In this document: positions 25,601 through 37,640 of the stretch, piece by piece | How positions within the stretch are numbered: position 1 is the first letter of the stretch | Layout of the letters: every line of letters starts with the position of its first letter | Assembly: GCA_034509425.1 (NCBI GenBank) | Contig: JAVTVJ010000076.1 | Location: 1,736,001-1,800,000, forward strand | Direction of reading: 5' to 3' | From: Eopsaltria australis | Taxonomy: Eukaryota > Chordata > Aves > Passeriformes > Petroicidae | Length of the DNA: 64,000 bases | Made by a program: the position numbers and the translations under genes | The notes under the pieces: model-generated | Database searches by the model: none | Seen by the model: only the letters and a program-made list of their open reading frames with translations | What the model was told of the DNA's origin: nothing

Positions 25601-28600
25601 GAGTTAAGACCAGTGAAGCTGTGTCACGTGATAATTTCATCAGCCAATGCTCACACCTGCAGTATTAACTCCATCCAGCAACCTCACCAATCCAGGATAA
25701 TTCATTCAGAAAGGCACCCAAACTATACTCTTAGCTCCAATTCTGAGCTTTGAAAACAGTAAAATTTAACTCTATTTCAAATGCATATTCTTTTTAAGCT
25801 TGACAACTCATGTGGCTTTGCCTAATGCCAAAATTTAGCCAAGCCACTCCAACATTAAACCTTAAAAGGCTTCATGTAGCTAAACTTCAAAGCTTGATGT
25901 TAGATATCTGAACCCAGGTGAGCTTTTCAGTGAAGCACACTTTATTAAGAGTCTCTCCTGTCTTGGTCATCGTGACATAATGTAACTTCATGTTCAATTC
26001 TAGTCCTAGTAAAAACCATAATTGTTTAAAGCTTTTTAAAAATATTTAATCTCACTAAGAGGAAAGCAAGAAAGGATGGAGACCTTATTGGTTACAGCAT
26101 TTTAACAGGACTTCAGCAGTGCTACAAAGAAAGGCAGTCACCTCATCCTCTTTGAAATCTGCTGTTCTCAGCTTAAGTAATGCTGGGCAATAAGCCAACT
26201 TAAGTTGCAGGAGGCAGGAATACCCTACGCGTTAAACCTGGCGCAAAGACTTATCTCTCAAATTTACAAGTGTGCCTATGCATTTTACTATGGGAAGCAC
26301 ACACTGAATGAGAACAAAGTTGCAGACTTGCAGATGCCCTATTACACAAAAATACAGTACATGATGCTACCAGAACAAACTGCTGCATCTTGCTACCCAA
26401 TACAAAATGCAAGGAAATATCAACTACAGGTGCATTTTCTTTACTCTAGGAACTATTCTGCAATTCTGAGTTTTGTGCTTTCAGATTTACACTTTAGGGA
26501 AACAGCAGTTGCTCACTGCCAGTTAAGCAAGCCCAAATAAGACGGGTTAAAAGCTGACTTTCAATTGATTTGCAGGATGATTAAATAGCATTAGCAACTC
26601 TAGCACTTCTGCTTTAGCAACATGAAACAAAATGCATCCAGGTGTGGGGTTTTTTCCATATCCTGGAAACTTAAACATTAACTACTGTCACTTATATATG
26701 CTGTTTCAGAACAGCAGTCCTTGATTTTAACCAAATTTGGGAGCACTGGGGAAGAGAGAAAAAGATGTGACAAAGATGTCACCAAGTCAATCTGGAAAAG
26801 GTTAGTAACTTGAGTGGTGAAATATTCTAAAATCTGTCTATCTCTTTTTGCTGAAGTAGTTGGAACATTTCAATATGAAAAAATGCCAGACTTCTGGTAT
26901 TTGCTAAAGAACATCTCAGGAGTCAGAAGTAGAACCACTTCACATAAGGGACAAACAGTGGGAAACTTATGAGAGACTGTCTCATCTCAAAGTGGTAGTC
27001 TTAACAATAAATAAATACCTCAAAGATATCAAGTAATTGAAACAAGTTGACCTCAACTTTCCTTCCCAGCCTCACTCTAGCTTTTTATGTTATGCTGTTC
27101 CTATTTCTCTTGCCATCCCTTGGGGGTAAAAAAAACCCCTATCTTTAAAGCTTTATATATTGCATAACCCTAAAGAATCCTTGTGTCACCCAGCAGAAGC
27201 ACACGATCAAGTTACTGCCAAGGGGAAGTACACTAACTTCACATCCAAGTTCAGTACAGGGATGTTTCAGAAGCACACATTAAACAAGTTATTTTGTGCT
27301 GCAAACAAACACCAGGCAGAGTAACTGTGACTTGTGAGAAGCAGAATGCAACAGTGCAGTAGAATGCTGCATTTAATTTGGCAAACTTTAATTCTATGTA
27401 CAACAGTAGTTAGAAAAAAACACTGTTAGAGCTTCTTTACTTCAGATACTAAAGTAAACTGAGGAAAAAATAGGATTGATAAGATTATCCAATCCACTCC
27501 TCTGGTGTATAAAGTCATTTCCTCACAGGCCCCAAGTAAAAGAACAAATACCTTGTAAAGGCAATGAGGCCCTACAAAAGTTTCCGTGAGTGTGTGTTTT
27601 AAGCCACAGAAACAAAAAGTTATTAAAAACTCATTGAAAGATGTACAGCCAAACAGGCTGTATCTGTATCTACAGAGTACAGTAGCTCTGATAAAGCCAC
27701 CACTTAGACAAGCCCACAGCATTTCTGCAGTAATTAACAACTTAATTCTTTAACACTAGGAAAAAATACATTGGAGGTTCAATTAGCAGAAGTGGCACTT
27801 CTATGCCTGAAACTCACAAAGTACTGTATTGCCTTAAATACTGCTGCTCATTGTACCTGGCAAATCCTCCCTCTGCTCAAACTCAGACATGTTGTATTTC
27901 TATTTCATATGTAATGCAGTATTTACTGGATTAAAAGTAAACAGATATGCACAGTTAAACATGTCACAAAGTCAAGCAGTTTGTAAGGCAGCGCTTCCTC
28001 CCTCCAAGTCCTCACTGACAGTTGTGAAATTGGGAGTTTTACAGAAACACACGTTGCATGTTGTTGCCCAATAACAGCAAGCAGCTGTCTGCAGCAAAAA
28101 ATGTGTTTAGTAAGTGCTGTGGTGTTTCCTCATGATTCTCAGCAATAGACTTGCATCTTGGTAATCTGTTGTTCCTTTTACAGCAGCAAAATTATTAGAG
28201 AGGGTAACTGAACTGGGCTCTAATCCTCCCTATGATGTTTAAGGAATGAAGTCTTTAATTTAAATATGTCTTGCTGGTGGATTCCCCATTACTGAGCAAT
28301 GACCCAAACAAGCTTGCCATTTCTTAATACTGAAGCCAACTTCAAAATTAAGAATTAATCCATCAGCTTACAAAGGGCTGAGACATTCATGACCATGAAA
28401 TGCAAGCTATTGTGTGTTGTTACTGCTCAGGTGGTTATTTGACTTACTTTGTTTTGAGCAGCAAGGTGAATCAGATGACCACCAGAAGCTCCTTTCAGCT
28501 TAGAACTACATACCAAAAGTGTTACAGAATAGTTTAAGAGCTCTTTTGCAAATCAATGCAATACATGACATCAGTGCTTATGAGTCATTTGACTTGGTGC

Positions 28601-31600
28601 TCATCTTCTGGGGATGTATTGCATAAGGTATGGACACCAGCAGTCTCCAGTGATTCTCAGCTGTCTTCAAGTTGGCACCCAACAGATCCATTTATATCCC
28701 AAACCAGGCCACACTGTTTCTATGATTAAATTCCTCACATTCAGGAATTTGTTTGACAATCAGCAACTCTTCTATTGCCTAGTATACTGGCTTGTAAAGC
28801 AACTCTGTATTTCAGTGTAAGATATCAGCCCAAAGTCAGCTAGTTCAACTATTCTCTCAGATAAGTCCAGCAATGACTGCTGAATTCTCCCTGACAGAGA
28901 CGACAGCTCAAAACTGAGTTCATGGACAATACTACAGCATACAGTGCTCTGCTGTCCTCATGGAGGCAGCAATTCCTGCCACTTCTGAGGCAGGCCCTCC
29001 CACCGCAGGTGAACTCATAGAGATGTCCCTGCCTGAGAAGTTTCAGGGTAATTCTGCTCAGTTAGATTACCCTTCAGTGTCTGCACCTGCCAAACCTATG
29101 AGGACTGCACATACCAGCAATATAGTTTCACTATCTTATACAGATGGGAATGTGTTTCTTTCTCACACTTTACTTCTCCTTAAGTACAAGACCCTGTCTT
29201 GTTTAAAAATCTGCATTCTTATTTTTTAAAATTTCCAGTTATAAGAGCACACTAGGTCTTGACAGTTCATTTTATTTATAGTGGCTCATACAATGCCACA
29301 TTTCAGATCTGTGAAGAAAACAGTGTTGTTAATGCAGGGTTGTTTTAGTTTAGCTGAGCAGTGCTAACAGCACCAAGGCCTCATCTGCTCCTCAGACAGC
29401 TCAGACAGCAAATAAGCTGGGGGTGCACAAGAAACTGGGAGGGAACACAGCTGGAAAAGCTGACCCCAATTGACCAAAGATATATTCCATGCCATACAAG
29501 ATCATGCACAGAATTAAAAACTGGGGAAAGAAGGAGAAAAGAGGGACGTTCAGAATCATGGCATCTGCCCTCTTATGCAACAGTTATTTGCGATAAAGCC
29601 CCGCTTTCCTGGAAATTGCTGAACACCTGCTTATTATGGTGGTAAGTTATCCTGGTGAGAAGTAGTGAATTAATTCCTCATTCTGCTTTGCTTGCATACA
29701 CACACAGTTTTTGTTTTACCTATTAAAGTACCTTTATCTCAGTCTACAAGTTTTTGCACTTCAGTCCTTACAATTCACTCTTCCATCTCACTGATAGCCT
29801 AGTGGTGCTTTGCTGTTTACTGGGGTTAATCTACAACAACAAGCATGTACTTCCCCAGTAGTTGTGCTAAACAGTCTATACAGTCCTTTCCCTTACATGA
29901 GCCCAAACTGGCACATATGGAAACTGCAGTTAAACTGGAGCCTTCTACACCATTTCTGTTCACTAACGATTCCAAGTCTCCTGAAAGAGTTAACATTATT
30001 CGCTTTTGTTAACACATGAAAACACTGATTTTAAAATAGTTGCTGTAAAATAAACCATCTACCATAGCTCCCAGAAAGACTATTTAGAGCAAAAGTTATT
30101 TCTTCACCCTCCTTAGCACCAGCCAAAGTTCAGAGATTTTATGCTTGGACAAGGCCTGGGTGTTTACTATTGACTCATCTGAAGTCAGACACAAGATCAT
30201 GCTTCCCAAAACAACCAAAACCACATTTATTGTTCCTGCTCAGGGCTGCACTCACCTACTGAGAAGCCTTGCTGCACAAAGCATCTGTCTTCTAGGTAGT
30301 AAAGTCATCCTGCAGAGGTTACTTTGACTTGGGTCCACAGAGTCAAAAAAAATCCAGGCTACCAGGAAAGTTAGTTTCATGAAGGCCTTCGATTGCTTTA
30401 AGCATACCCAGAAGGGAAAGTAGAAGCACCTCTATTTTTTTCAGATAATGGCCAGTGTGGAATACTTCTTCCCTATCTTGGCTCCCTACTCAACCACTGA
30501 TCGCTGTTTCCTCATGTTAAAAATCAGAAAAGAAGGAATCCCTTATCTGATAATCCTGGCAAACCTTAGAGACAAAGGCAATCAAGTGTCCCAACTGCCC
30601 CACTGTGCCACTCAGGGATTGAAAAGAAGCCTAACTACAGGCCATTTTGGCAACAGCCAGTGACGTGGAACACACCAGGTTAACTCACCTTAAAAAATGC
30701 AAACCACTTGTAGTCATTTATCACAATTTCAAAACCTTGATTGTAAATCAAAGTGAAGAAACCATAGTTGCCCAGACTATCCTGAGCCACATCTAGCTTC
30801 TGAAGATTGACAACCACTGTTTTCTCCACAGGCCCTAAAAGAAATAAAGAAACATTATGTCATGATTACCGTATGGAGGAGACAAAAATAATACAAAGAA
30901 GTAGTATAAAAGATGTTGTAACATTTACTTTATTCCTGGGGATACTTGTATACACTTGTTGAATATAGTCTTCTGCAAAAGGGCACCATGACACTTCAGG
31001 ACCTGCACTTACCTGTCAGTGGGTCTACATGCTCATTTTTTCCACTGTTGCACAGTATCAGCACATTTAATTAGTAGCAGCACCAAACAGCCGTGACTGA
31101 GAAACACCAACTTATTTAAACACAACTTGCTCTTGAGCTACAAAGGTCTTGGGTGCTGTGTCACTCAGGCACTGTGTCTGCAATGACAACTCTTCCCCTG
31201 CAACATCTGGGATGAGGCATCACCCATCCTACGCTCCTTCACACCAGTGCTCCAACCCTACCACGCACCTCACCTCCACTGCTGGTACTGCCACTTGCCT
31301 CCTCTGATCAAAAAGCAAATGACACAGAAAAATGCAAAGCATCTTCTATTTTTAAAAATGACACTGACATACAATCATTAAACACTAACTCCCCACTACT
31401 CGAGGGAAGTTGGTATTTCCATCTCTCTGGATGCTGTCAGGCTTCCCCGGCTGCCAGCTCCGACAGCCTCCCAGGAGGTGCCCAGGTGTCACCAGCACTG
31501 CCACCCTGTCCTGCTGGGGCAGGCAGAGCCTCGCAGGAAGGCACTGTGAGAGAGGGCGGTGAGCCGGCATGGGACACGGGGCCCACGGAGAGGCCTAGTC

Positions 31601-31960
31601 AAATGCTAATCGGAGCAAACAAAAGAGAAACCGCACGCTGAGGGGGAACTCCAACAGCGCAGGGAGCCGCCTCCCCGCCGCCCATGCCGGCTCCGGGGGC
31701 TCTGGGCACGGAGAGCCGCTCCCCCGCCCCGCTCCCGGGAACACCTCTCGCCCGCCCGGGGCTCCGCGGGGAGGGAGCCGGCCGGGGTTCTCACCCGCCT
31801 GCGAGCAGTTGCCGTGGCGGCCGCCGGCCCGCCAGACGCGGAGCTCCCAGGCGCCCAGCAGGTCGGCGAAGGAGCAGTTGGCCGGCGTGTCGCCCAGCAC
31901 GGCCCCGGGCAGCGCCGCCAGCAGCGCCAGCGCCAAGCCCCGCAGCGCCCAGCCCGCCAT
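16107..31960 (-). CDS. CTSC: CTSC, cathepsin C / dipeptidyl peptidase I, complete seven-exon gene
   Basis: This lysosomal papain-family (C1) exopeptidase removes N-terminal dipeptides and activates granule serine proteases in immune cells. The joined CDS is 16107-16609, 17369-17500, 19939-20054, 22025-22180, 22598-22764, 30689-30834 and 31795-31960, totalling 1386 nt or 461 residues (human has 463). A signal peptide (1-23) precedes DTPANC, whose Asp24 would be the mature N-terminal residue that anchors the substrate amino group. The order is exclusion domain (about 24-133), propeptide (about 134-228), heavy chain (from Leu229, LPESWDWRN) and light chain (from about Asp393). The catalytic triad is Cys256 (SCGSCYAF), His403 ([11 protein letters not shown]) and Asn425 ([10 protein letters not shown]). 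N-glycosylation sequons occur at N28, N51, N111, N117 and N274. All introns are GT-AG and all phases agree, with no stop or frameshift, so the gene looks functional. The domain limits come from alignment to the human protein as I recall it. Confidence 0.97.
16610..17368 (-). other. CTSC: CTSC intron 6
   Basis: 759 bp, GTAAGC to AG. It contains the 28-base homopolymer beside the 3' splice site and otherwise nothing recognised. Confidence 0.9.
16622..16649. repeat. A28 homopolymer (T28 on CTSC sense strand)
   Basis: 28 consecutive A on the plus strand lie ten bases from the exon 7 acceptor. On the sense strand this is an extreme polypyrimidine tract. Confidence 0.95.
17369..17500 (-). CDS. CTSC: CTSC exon 6 (catalytic cysteine)
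   Basis: It encodes residues 251-294 plus one base: [20 protein letters not shown], then [20 protein letters not shown]. It carries catalytic Cys256. The acceptor is TTCTCAG|GC and the donor CAGG|GTAAGC (phase 1). The residue before SCGSC is Gly, whereas human CTSC has Ala. Confidence 0.96.
17501..19938 (-). other. CTSC: CTSC intron 5
   Basis: 2438 bp, GTAAAA to CAG. No exon, CR1 or LTR is recognised within it. Confidence 0.9.
19939..20054 (-). CDS. CTSC: CTSC exon 5
   Basis: It encodes residues 212-250 plus one base: [20 protein letters not shown], then [19 protein letters not shown]. It contains the propeptide/heavy-chain boundary before LPESWDW. The acceptor is CTTTAG|AC and the donor CAAG|GTAAAA (phase 1). 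No long ORF marks this exon; I found it from the reading phase and homology. Confidence 0.93.
20055..22024 (-). other. CTSC: CTSC intron 4
   Basis: 1970 bp, GTAATA to TAG. It contains an LTR-like block on the opposite strand (about 20270-20620) and no other recognised element. Confidence 0.9.
20270..20620 (+). mobile_element. Candidate LTR in CTSC intron 4
   Basis: The plus strand has a GC-biased promoter-like block with TATAAAAG at 20446-20453. About 85 bp later it has AGATTAAATTATT, a possible poly(A) signal region, followed by GC-rich sequence. This spacing is typical of an ERV LTR (U3-R-U5). The ends and any target duplication are not clear, so this is a tentative call, antisense to CTSC. 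Confidence 0.3.
22025..22180 (-). CDS. CTSC: CTSC exon 4
   Basis: It encodes propeptide residues 160-211 and the first two bases of the next codon, including [19 protein letters not shown]. The acceptor is TTTGCAG|AC and the donor AAG|GTAATA, which departs from consensus at +5. The phase is 2. Confidence 0.94.
22181..22597 (-). other. CTSC: CTSC intron 3
   Basis: 417 bp, GTAAGC to GCAG. Nothing recognised. Confidence 0.92.
22598..22764 (-). CDS. CTSC: CTSC exon 3
   Basis: It encodes residues 105-159 plus two bases: [19 protein letters not shown], then [11 protein letters not shown], which ends the exclusion domain and enters the propeptide. The acceptor is TTACAG|TA and the donor AAG|GTAAGC (phase 2). 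NVT and NET sequons are present. Confidence 0.95.
22765..30688 (-). other. CTSC: CTSC intron 2
   Basis: 7924 bp, GTGAGT to ACAG. It is mostly unique AT-rich sequence, with a solo LTR near 29240-29841. I looked for additional exons in minus-strand frames and found none with cathepsin similarity. Confidence 0.9.
29240..29841 (+). mobile_element. Solo LTR, diverged (avian ERVL-like), in CTSC intron 2
   Basis: It aligns by eye along its length with the LTR at 59928-60476. Shared blocks include the ttcattttatttatag-type 5' part, gctgagcagtgct, agctgggggtgcacaagaa, gaccaaagatatattccat, gaacacctgcttat, tgctttgcttgcata, cctttatctcagtct, and a terminal ctggggttaa block. It is antisense to CTSC. The 5' boundary is approximate, and no internal retroviral sequence flanks it. 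Confidence 0.75.
30689..30834 (-). CDS. CTSC: CTSC exon 2
   Basis: It encodes residues 56-104 of the exclusion domain, including [28 protein letters not shown] and the phase-1 junction glycine. The acceptor is TTTTAG|GG and the donor is AAG|GTGAGT. It ends in phase 0. Confidence 0.95.
30835..31794 (-). other. CTSC: CTSC intron 1
   Basis: 960 bp, GTGAGA to TTTTAG. The sequence becomes GC-rich towards exon 1. No repeat recognised. Confidence 0.92.
31795..31960 (-). CDS. CTSC: CTSC exon 1 (coding)
   Basis: It encodes residues 1-55 plus one base: the hydrophobic signal peptide [20 protein letters not shown] and following VLG, then [17 protein letters not shown]. The ATG at 31958-31960 has G at -3 and G at +4. 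Several in-frame upstream ATGs exist in the CpG island, but only this one places a signal peptide directly before DTPANC. The donor is GCGG|GTGAGA, phase 1. Confidence 0.95.
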
Positions 31961-32050
31961 CGCGCCGCGCCCGCCGCCGCCGCGCCGCTCTAATGGGCCC
32001 GGCCAACGCCGCCTCCCCGCCCCCGGGCCCGGGCCCGCCCCGGCCGGGCC

Positions 32051-32200
32051 TCCTCCTCCCCACGGGGTGTCCTTCCCGGAGGTCGTCCTGTTCTGCAGGG
32101 CGCTTACACTTCCCGAAAGGCCATTCCCCCCCCACAAAGGGCTTCCTCTTCCCCAAAGCCCATCTACCTCCCCAAAGGGCATCCTCCTGCCCAGCCCCCC
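32051..32200. repeat. Degenerate ~19-bp tandem repeat in CTSC promoter
   Basis: The plus strand reads as about eight imperfect units of 16-20 bp. Each starts T(C/T)C(C/T).. and carries a C run followed by an A-rich and G-rich end: for example tcctcttccccaaagccca, then tctacctccccaaagggca. The last four units are the most alike. It is a decayed minisatellite just upstream of the G-rich runs. Confidence 0.65.
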
Positions 32201-32240
32201 CGCCCAACCCCAGGCCTCGGCAGGTCCCCTATAGGGCTTG

Positions 32241-35200
32241 TCCCCGGTGTCACTGCAGGCCAGCGCCTTGCTGCTCTGGAGGACGAAGCCTCTTGTTCGC
32301 CATGGGTTTAGCCGCACATAGTGACTCAGAGTTTCCTCAGCAGCCACACATCACAGCCAGGAAACCATGCGGCATCAGCCCTGCTCGGGATGTAACCCCA
32401 AAACCCTGCGCCACCTCTGAGACCCTTTGTACATGTAAGCAGTCAACAGAAAGCACAGAAAACCCACCCTGAAAGTGGAAGCTTTGGTGACCCGCAAAAT
32501 CCTGTGTGTGCAAGAAGCAGAGTGTTTGCAGGGGACTGGTGCTCTCGGGGACAGGGATGTCCTCACTGAACCGTGAGACCCTGGCTGCATGGCTGGATGT
32601 GCAGGGAAGTGATTCTTTTTCCGCCGTCTCTCCAAATTCAAAACGTGCCTGCTTTCACATTCCCAAAGACATATGTGCAATCAAGAATGCTAAAAGACTT
32701 GTTACTGAATAAATATACCGTCATTTAAAAAAGAGTTATATAAAAAATAACCCCTTTCCGGGGAACAATAAATGCATACAGTATGAAAATTTTGGCTATG
32801 AAAATGATGCACTAGCTTGGCTATGGATATAAATTTAAAATAAATGTTGTTATACTGGTATAAATCTACGTGTAGATGCTCATCACAGATTTCAAAAGTG
32901 TAGCTTTAAATAACTCACTAGCTAAACTAGATTTAAACTGTAAGTGTCCCATTTTATTTTTGTATTGATTTAAATCAAGAGATTAGGAATTGCATCAGTA
33001 AATTTAAACTGTTTTAAGAAATACGTTGTTTTGCCACCATCACTTTATTTTTAAGCCATCTTCTCAGCTTTTTTGGGAAGGATTTATTTGACATTTTGCT
33101 GCTGATTCTTAGAGAAACCAGCTAATAGATGCTCTTACCCATACCAACAAAGAGATAAAAGCACTTGTTTAAGGACAGTGTTTTGATGATTCTAAAGCAC
33201 TGACTTAATTGGAAAAGCAGAATTTCCTCTGTGTTCCAGACAAGAAGATAAATGCTGTTTCCATTCACTAAGACTGTTGTCCAGTAGTGCTATGGTATTA
33301 AAAACCATAGTTCTAGGTTGGTATTTTGGAAGGATAGCTGAACATGACCTACAAACTGGACATTTTGCTGGTCATGCCATACAAGTGCATGCCCCTTACT
33401 GTTCCTAATCAAACTTCTCTAAACAGATGTGGCTATATCATCCTGTCTCTTTTCTTTACCAATGACTTTTTCTTCTGGCTTCACAGTTACAGAGAGCAAC
33501 CCAAAAGCTCCCAATGACCTTAGGAAAAAGCCTCTGTTACTGTTCTTCTGGTTTTGCATGCAGGAGCAGGAATGAATGGTCTGTGGTATCCCCGTCTCAT
33601 CCCCATGACACTGATTGGATGATCCTGCCTCTTTGTATTCTGCAGTGCTTTGAGTCTCAATTTTCAGTTTCAATTTGTAGCCAATGTGCAGGCTGTCATT
33701 GCACAAAACTGTATGGGTTTCTCTGTAATTGCCTTAGAGTCACAATAGATTATAGAAAACAGAGGTGCATTTTACATAATGAGGTTGTACAATGGTCATT
33801 GAGACCAGGCAGAGATGATTCAGTCTGACTTACTGAGTTCACTCCAGTTCTGCTCCTCAGGTGTAACTTATTTCACCTGTGTAAGATAAAGACACTCCCT
33901 GTGCCTTCTCTCCAATAGTAATTCTAAGCTAATTACTTCCTTGGAAAAAAATCTTCCTGGCTCACAAGCACTGACATACCTGGATTTGTCAGTGAAATAC
34001 AGCCTTAAATTAGTATCAGTCTGTGTGTGAGACACATCAGATGGGACATCTGTGTTTGGTGACAGACTTGTTCTTTATTGTCACACTGTAACTGCTTTCT
34101 TGAAGCTAAAATGTAATCACTTATAAGACCTCCCTAAACTGTGTTTTATCAGTGTTTTACAAAGCTCCTGAGACTGAGGAGAGTCAGGCAAGGAGGGACC
34201 AAGTCACTGTGATGGTTTATTGTTCTCAAGGGGAGTGGTTGGTATGGTAACTTCCTGATAGCTATGGTATGCACCAGTCTTTTTTTGTAAGGTAATTGAA
34301 GTCACTGTCACGAGGTGGGGGGGAGCCCCTCAAAAATAAACAACACAAATCTTCCCTCCAAGAGATGAATAGCTTTCTGCTGGGTTAGAGTTGAATCAGC
34401 TCAGCAGAGGATCCAAGGCTCCTTGCTCACAGCAATCAGCAGGAATTGCATGGGGAAAAAGGCAGATTTTCCTTCAGTGTCAACATGTGTGAAGATTGGC
34501 TGACCACATGTTGAATGTGTGTAAACAGAGTTTTGTCAAATAATGGCAAATAAATATTTTATTTCTAGACCCAATCCTGGCTACTCTGACTTGTCACTGT
34601 TTTTACAAGTGAAAGTTGTGTGTGACTGTATAGTGCTGTGGGACGTGAACTGGCTGAAAAGAATCCTGGGAGCAAAAATCCCAGGGGTGGTTGTTATTCA
34701 GTCAAGTCAGTTCCCCAGCCTGGGAGCTAACCATGACCTGGGTGGTAATCAGCCATCCACTTTACAGGAGAGAACAGAAAGATTACATGCCTGGAGTTCT
34801 TCACAGAAAGTTAATTTTAGGGTGAATGGAATTTAGAAAAGGATCCTTGCACACAGGAGCTACACATTTATTTCAGATTTATCTGTCTAAAAAAATATCT
34901 CCTTACAAACCCCGCTGCACTTTCTTGATGTGTCATCATCCCTACCTCTGATGAAGCTGTTAGCACAGTACGATAGGAGTAATTTTAAAAATTCAGAGTC
35001 TAAACATATTCAAGGACTGCCTTTTCCTTTGCTTGTTTTGGAAAGGTGCAAGAATATGAGCATTTGCATGGTCCAGTGTGGGCTCTGAAATTAACTCCTT
35101 ACTGAGACAGTAGGTGCTGATTTGCAAGTGTCTTTGCAAGAGCAACATCCTAATTGCATGCCTTTACAAGGTGAAAAGCTGTACTCAAAGACTTATTTTT

Positions 35201-37592
35201 CAGAGCATTAATTCATACATGATCATTATCTCACTATAAAATTTGACCATTTTGTTTTACTGCAGAGTACTTAGGCCAGCTTAGGATGATATACACCTAT
35301 GCGTGATTGAACACCTCCTGTTTTCTTTGCAGTGAAACTGCTTCTGGCTGTTTCTAGAAAGCGGGTAGATAATATGTATTCATTTGTTGCAACTATAAAC
35401 TTAGGTTTTTTTAAGGGAAGACACTTGCTCCACGGAACAATTCAAGCAATTTCTAGAAATTATGTGAGTTAATTTTGTGAACAGAATGAGTGTGATGTGT
35501 ATGTACAGCTTGATGTACAGCACTTTGTCTGGAGTATCTAAATTAACAACTGAAGTTCGTAGCTGTCTTGGGAAAAAATGTTTTTTCAGAATGTTGGTTT
35601 TGAAGGTTTTTTTGGGAATTCATTATTTATTTAGATGCAGGAATTAGTAATAAACCAAACAAAAGCAGTGTTGGTTAATTCTATTTAACATTTTTCTTTT
35701 TAGAAACAACCATGTATTTCCTCATATTCTTTTGAGGTTTTTTTTATTATTTTCTTCACTGGCCCCAGTGGGCAAAAAGTTGCTTTCTGAAGTGCTACCA
35801 CTATCCAAAGTCTAAATAAAAACAATCACAACAATAATAAATAGCATTGGGGTGGGATTTAAGTAAAGACTTAGCCTATGGTTTAATGATCTGGCCAGTT
35901 GTCTGACTGAGAGCATCATTCCTCACAGGCACTGTAATACACCTGTCTGCAGTGGAACATAGTGAGATGCACCAGGAAAATGATACAGCTTACTAGAAAA
36001 CATGCAAAACAAAAGGGGAAGAAAGAAGAATGAGAGGATAACTTAAATGCAGATAATTCACCAAGCTGGGCTTTAGCACATCTCCAAACCAGTTGTGTTG
36101 GTTCACCTGGAAGATCATCCTGCTGAAGCACAAAGCTGGGGGTAGTTGGATGTAGGGGAAAAGAGACTCTATTCAGTGCAATTACTGTGGAAGCACCAAA
36201 TTGTAGAAGGATGTCAGCAGAGTCTTTTTTTCCCCCTCACAGCACACTTCAAGGTCGAAAATCATAGTGGAATACGATTCCTTAAGTCAAACATAAATAT
36301 CACCTTTCAGTTAGTTTGCCTGGCTTTTGTCCACTGAGGACATTTTTTCTGCCAACTTTTTCTGAAAGATGATACACAGAATACTTGTCTGCATAGTCTG
36401 TGTGTATATGTGCTTGTGTGCACAAATATAGGTCCTATGTTCTTGGAAAAACATTTTATAATTTAAATGGTGTTTTTTCCTCCCATTTAAAAAACTTAGG
36501 AAATTTGGTGAAAGCTTCCTGGAAACTATTACTTTGGTTATTGTAATGACTGTTAAAATAACAACGTTAATTCCATGTTGGTTAAGACACTATTAAAATA
36601 TCTAGATAATGTTCCAATTGGGGTAGAATAGTAGGAAATGTCACTTTAATTAAAATCAACATGAAAATCCTGTTATCTTCCAAACTGTCAGGAACACAAT
36701 AACTTTAAATATAAAGAAACTTGACATTGAAATCTTCTTTCCTTCAGTTATTTAAATGTGTAGAATATTAGAGCATCAAGAAATCAAGAAGATGTCAGCT
36801 GGAGGATTTTGGAGTAGCCACTTGCGGAAAGATATGGGTGAACTGCTGAGAGTTCACAAACATAGCCCCATAGCACATCATGCCTGTACTGCGATACATA
36901 AACGGGTATTGAATAGATGATGACCTCTCTCTTGGAAAGTCCTCCAGCCCTGTGGTTCACTGAAAGAAGATGAAGAAGACCAAAAAATTTTAATTGACCT
37001 TCTCAGATTTGCCTTCACTGAAGGAAATACCATTTTTCAGAAATACCATATTCAAAAACCAACAGCTTTTCTGTCTGAGTGCTTAGTACATATGAGCATT
37101 TTAATCTTCAAAGGGTAAAGGATTTTACAAACCTAAAATAATTCAGTATCTACACATTCCATAGCAAAACACTATTATTTCCACTGTTAGGAACTGGGAA
37201 AAAAAAAGAACAGAGAAATTAAATTAATTTAGTGTCCTGCAAGTTTATTTTACCATGTGTAGGTCAGATGTGAAATTGGATGGCCATGGAAAGTAGAAAT
37301 TCTGATAGCAATGCAGCTGTATCATGTTGAAATAAAATAAGAAAATCCATTACACTTAGGCTTTCCAGTCGACTTTCAAATAGGCAGACAATTAAAATGG
37401 TAACTCATTTCCCTTTCCTGGTGTGTGTTTGCAGTTTGATGTTCTGCTTTAGCTGGTATAATTGCAGGCTGCCAATACAAAAAAACAGTCCTGCTCTGCC
37501 TCTTCCTACCTCTTCCATCAGACCCAGCAGGTGCTTTTGAGCAGTCACAGGCAAGCAAGGTGATCAGACAAAAAGAACCTAGCATACACTCA

Positions 37593-37640
<48 letters not shown>

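Larger units (their letters stand above)
31640..32240. promoter_or_regulatory. CTSC: CTSC CpG island promoter
   Basis: A dense GC- and CpG-rich block surrounds exon 1, unlike the AT-rich surroundings. It includes (CCG)n-like runs at about 31970-31986 and several GGGCGG/CCGCCC boxes (about 32014-32053) that fit Sp1-type sites. No TATA box is evident near the ATG. The TSS is probably within a few hundred bases right of 31960, but I cannot place it. The long ORFs here on both strands are products of high GC content. Confidence 0.8.

Noticed and set aside
31684..32472. 262-residue plus-strand ORF and other long ORFs over the CpG island
   Set aside because: High GC removes stop codons in all frames. 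The Pro/Arg/Ala-rich content is antisense to CTSC exon 1 and its promoter, and no domain is visible.
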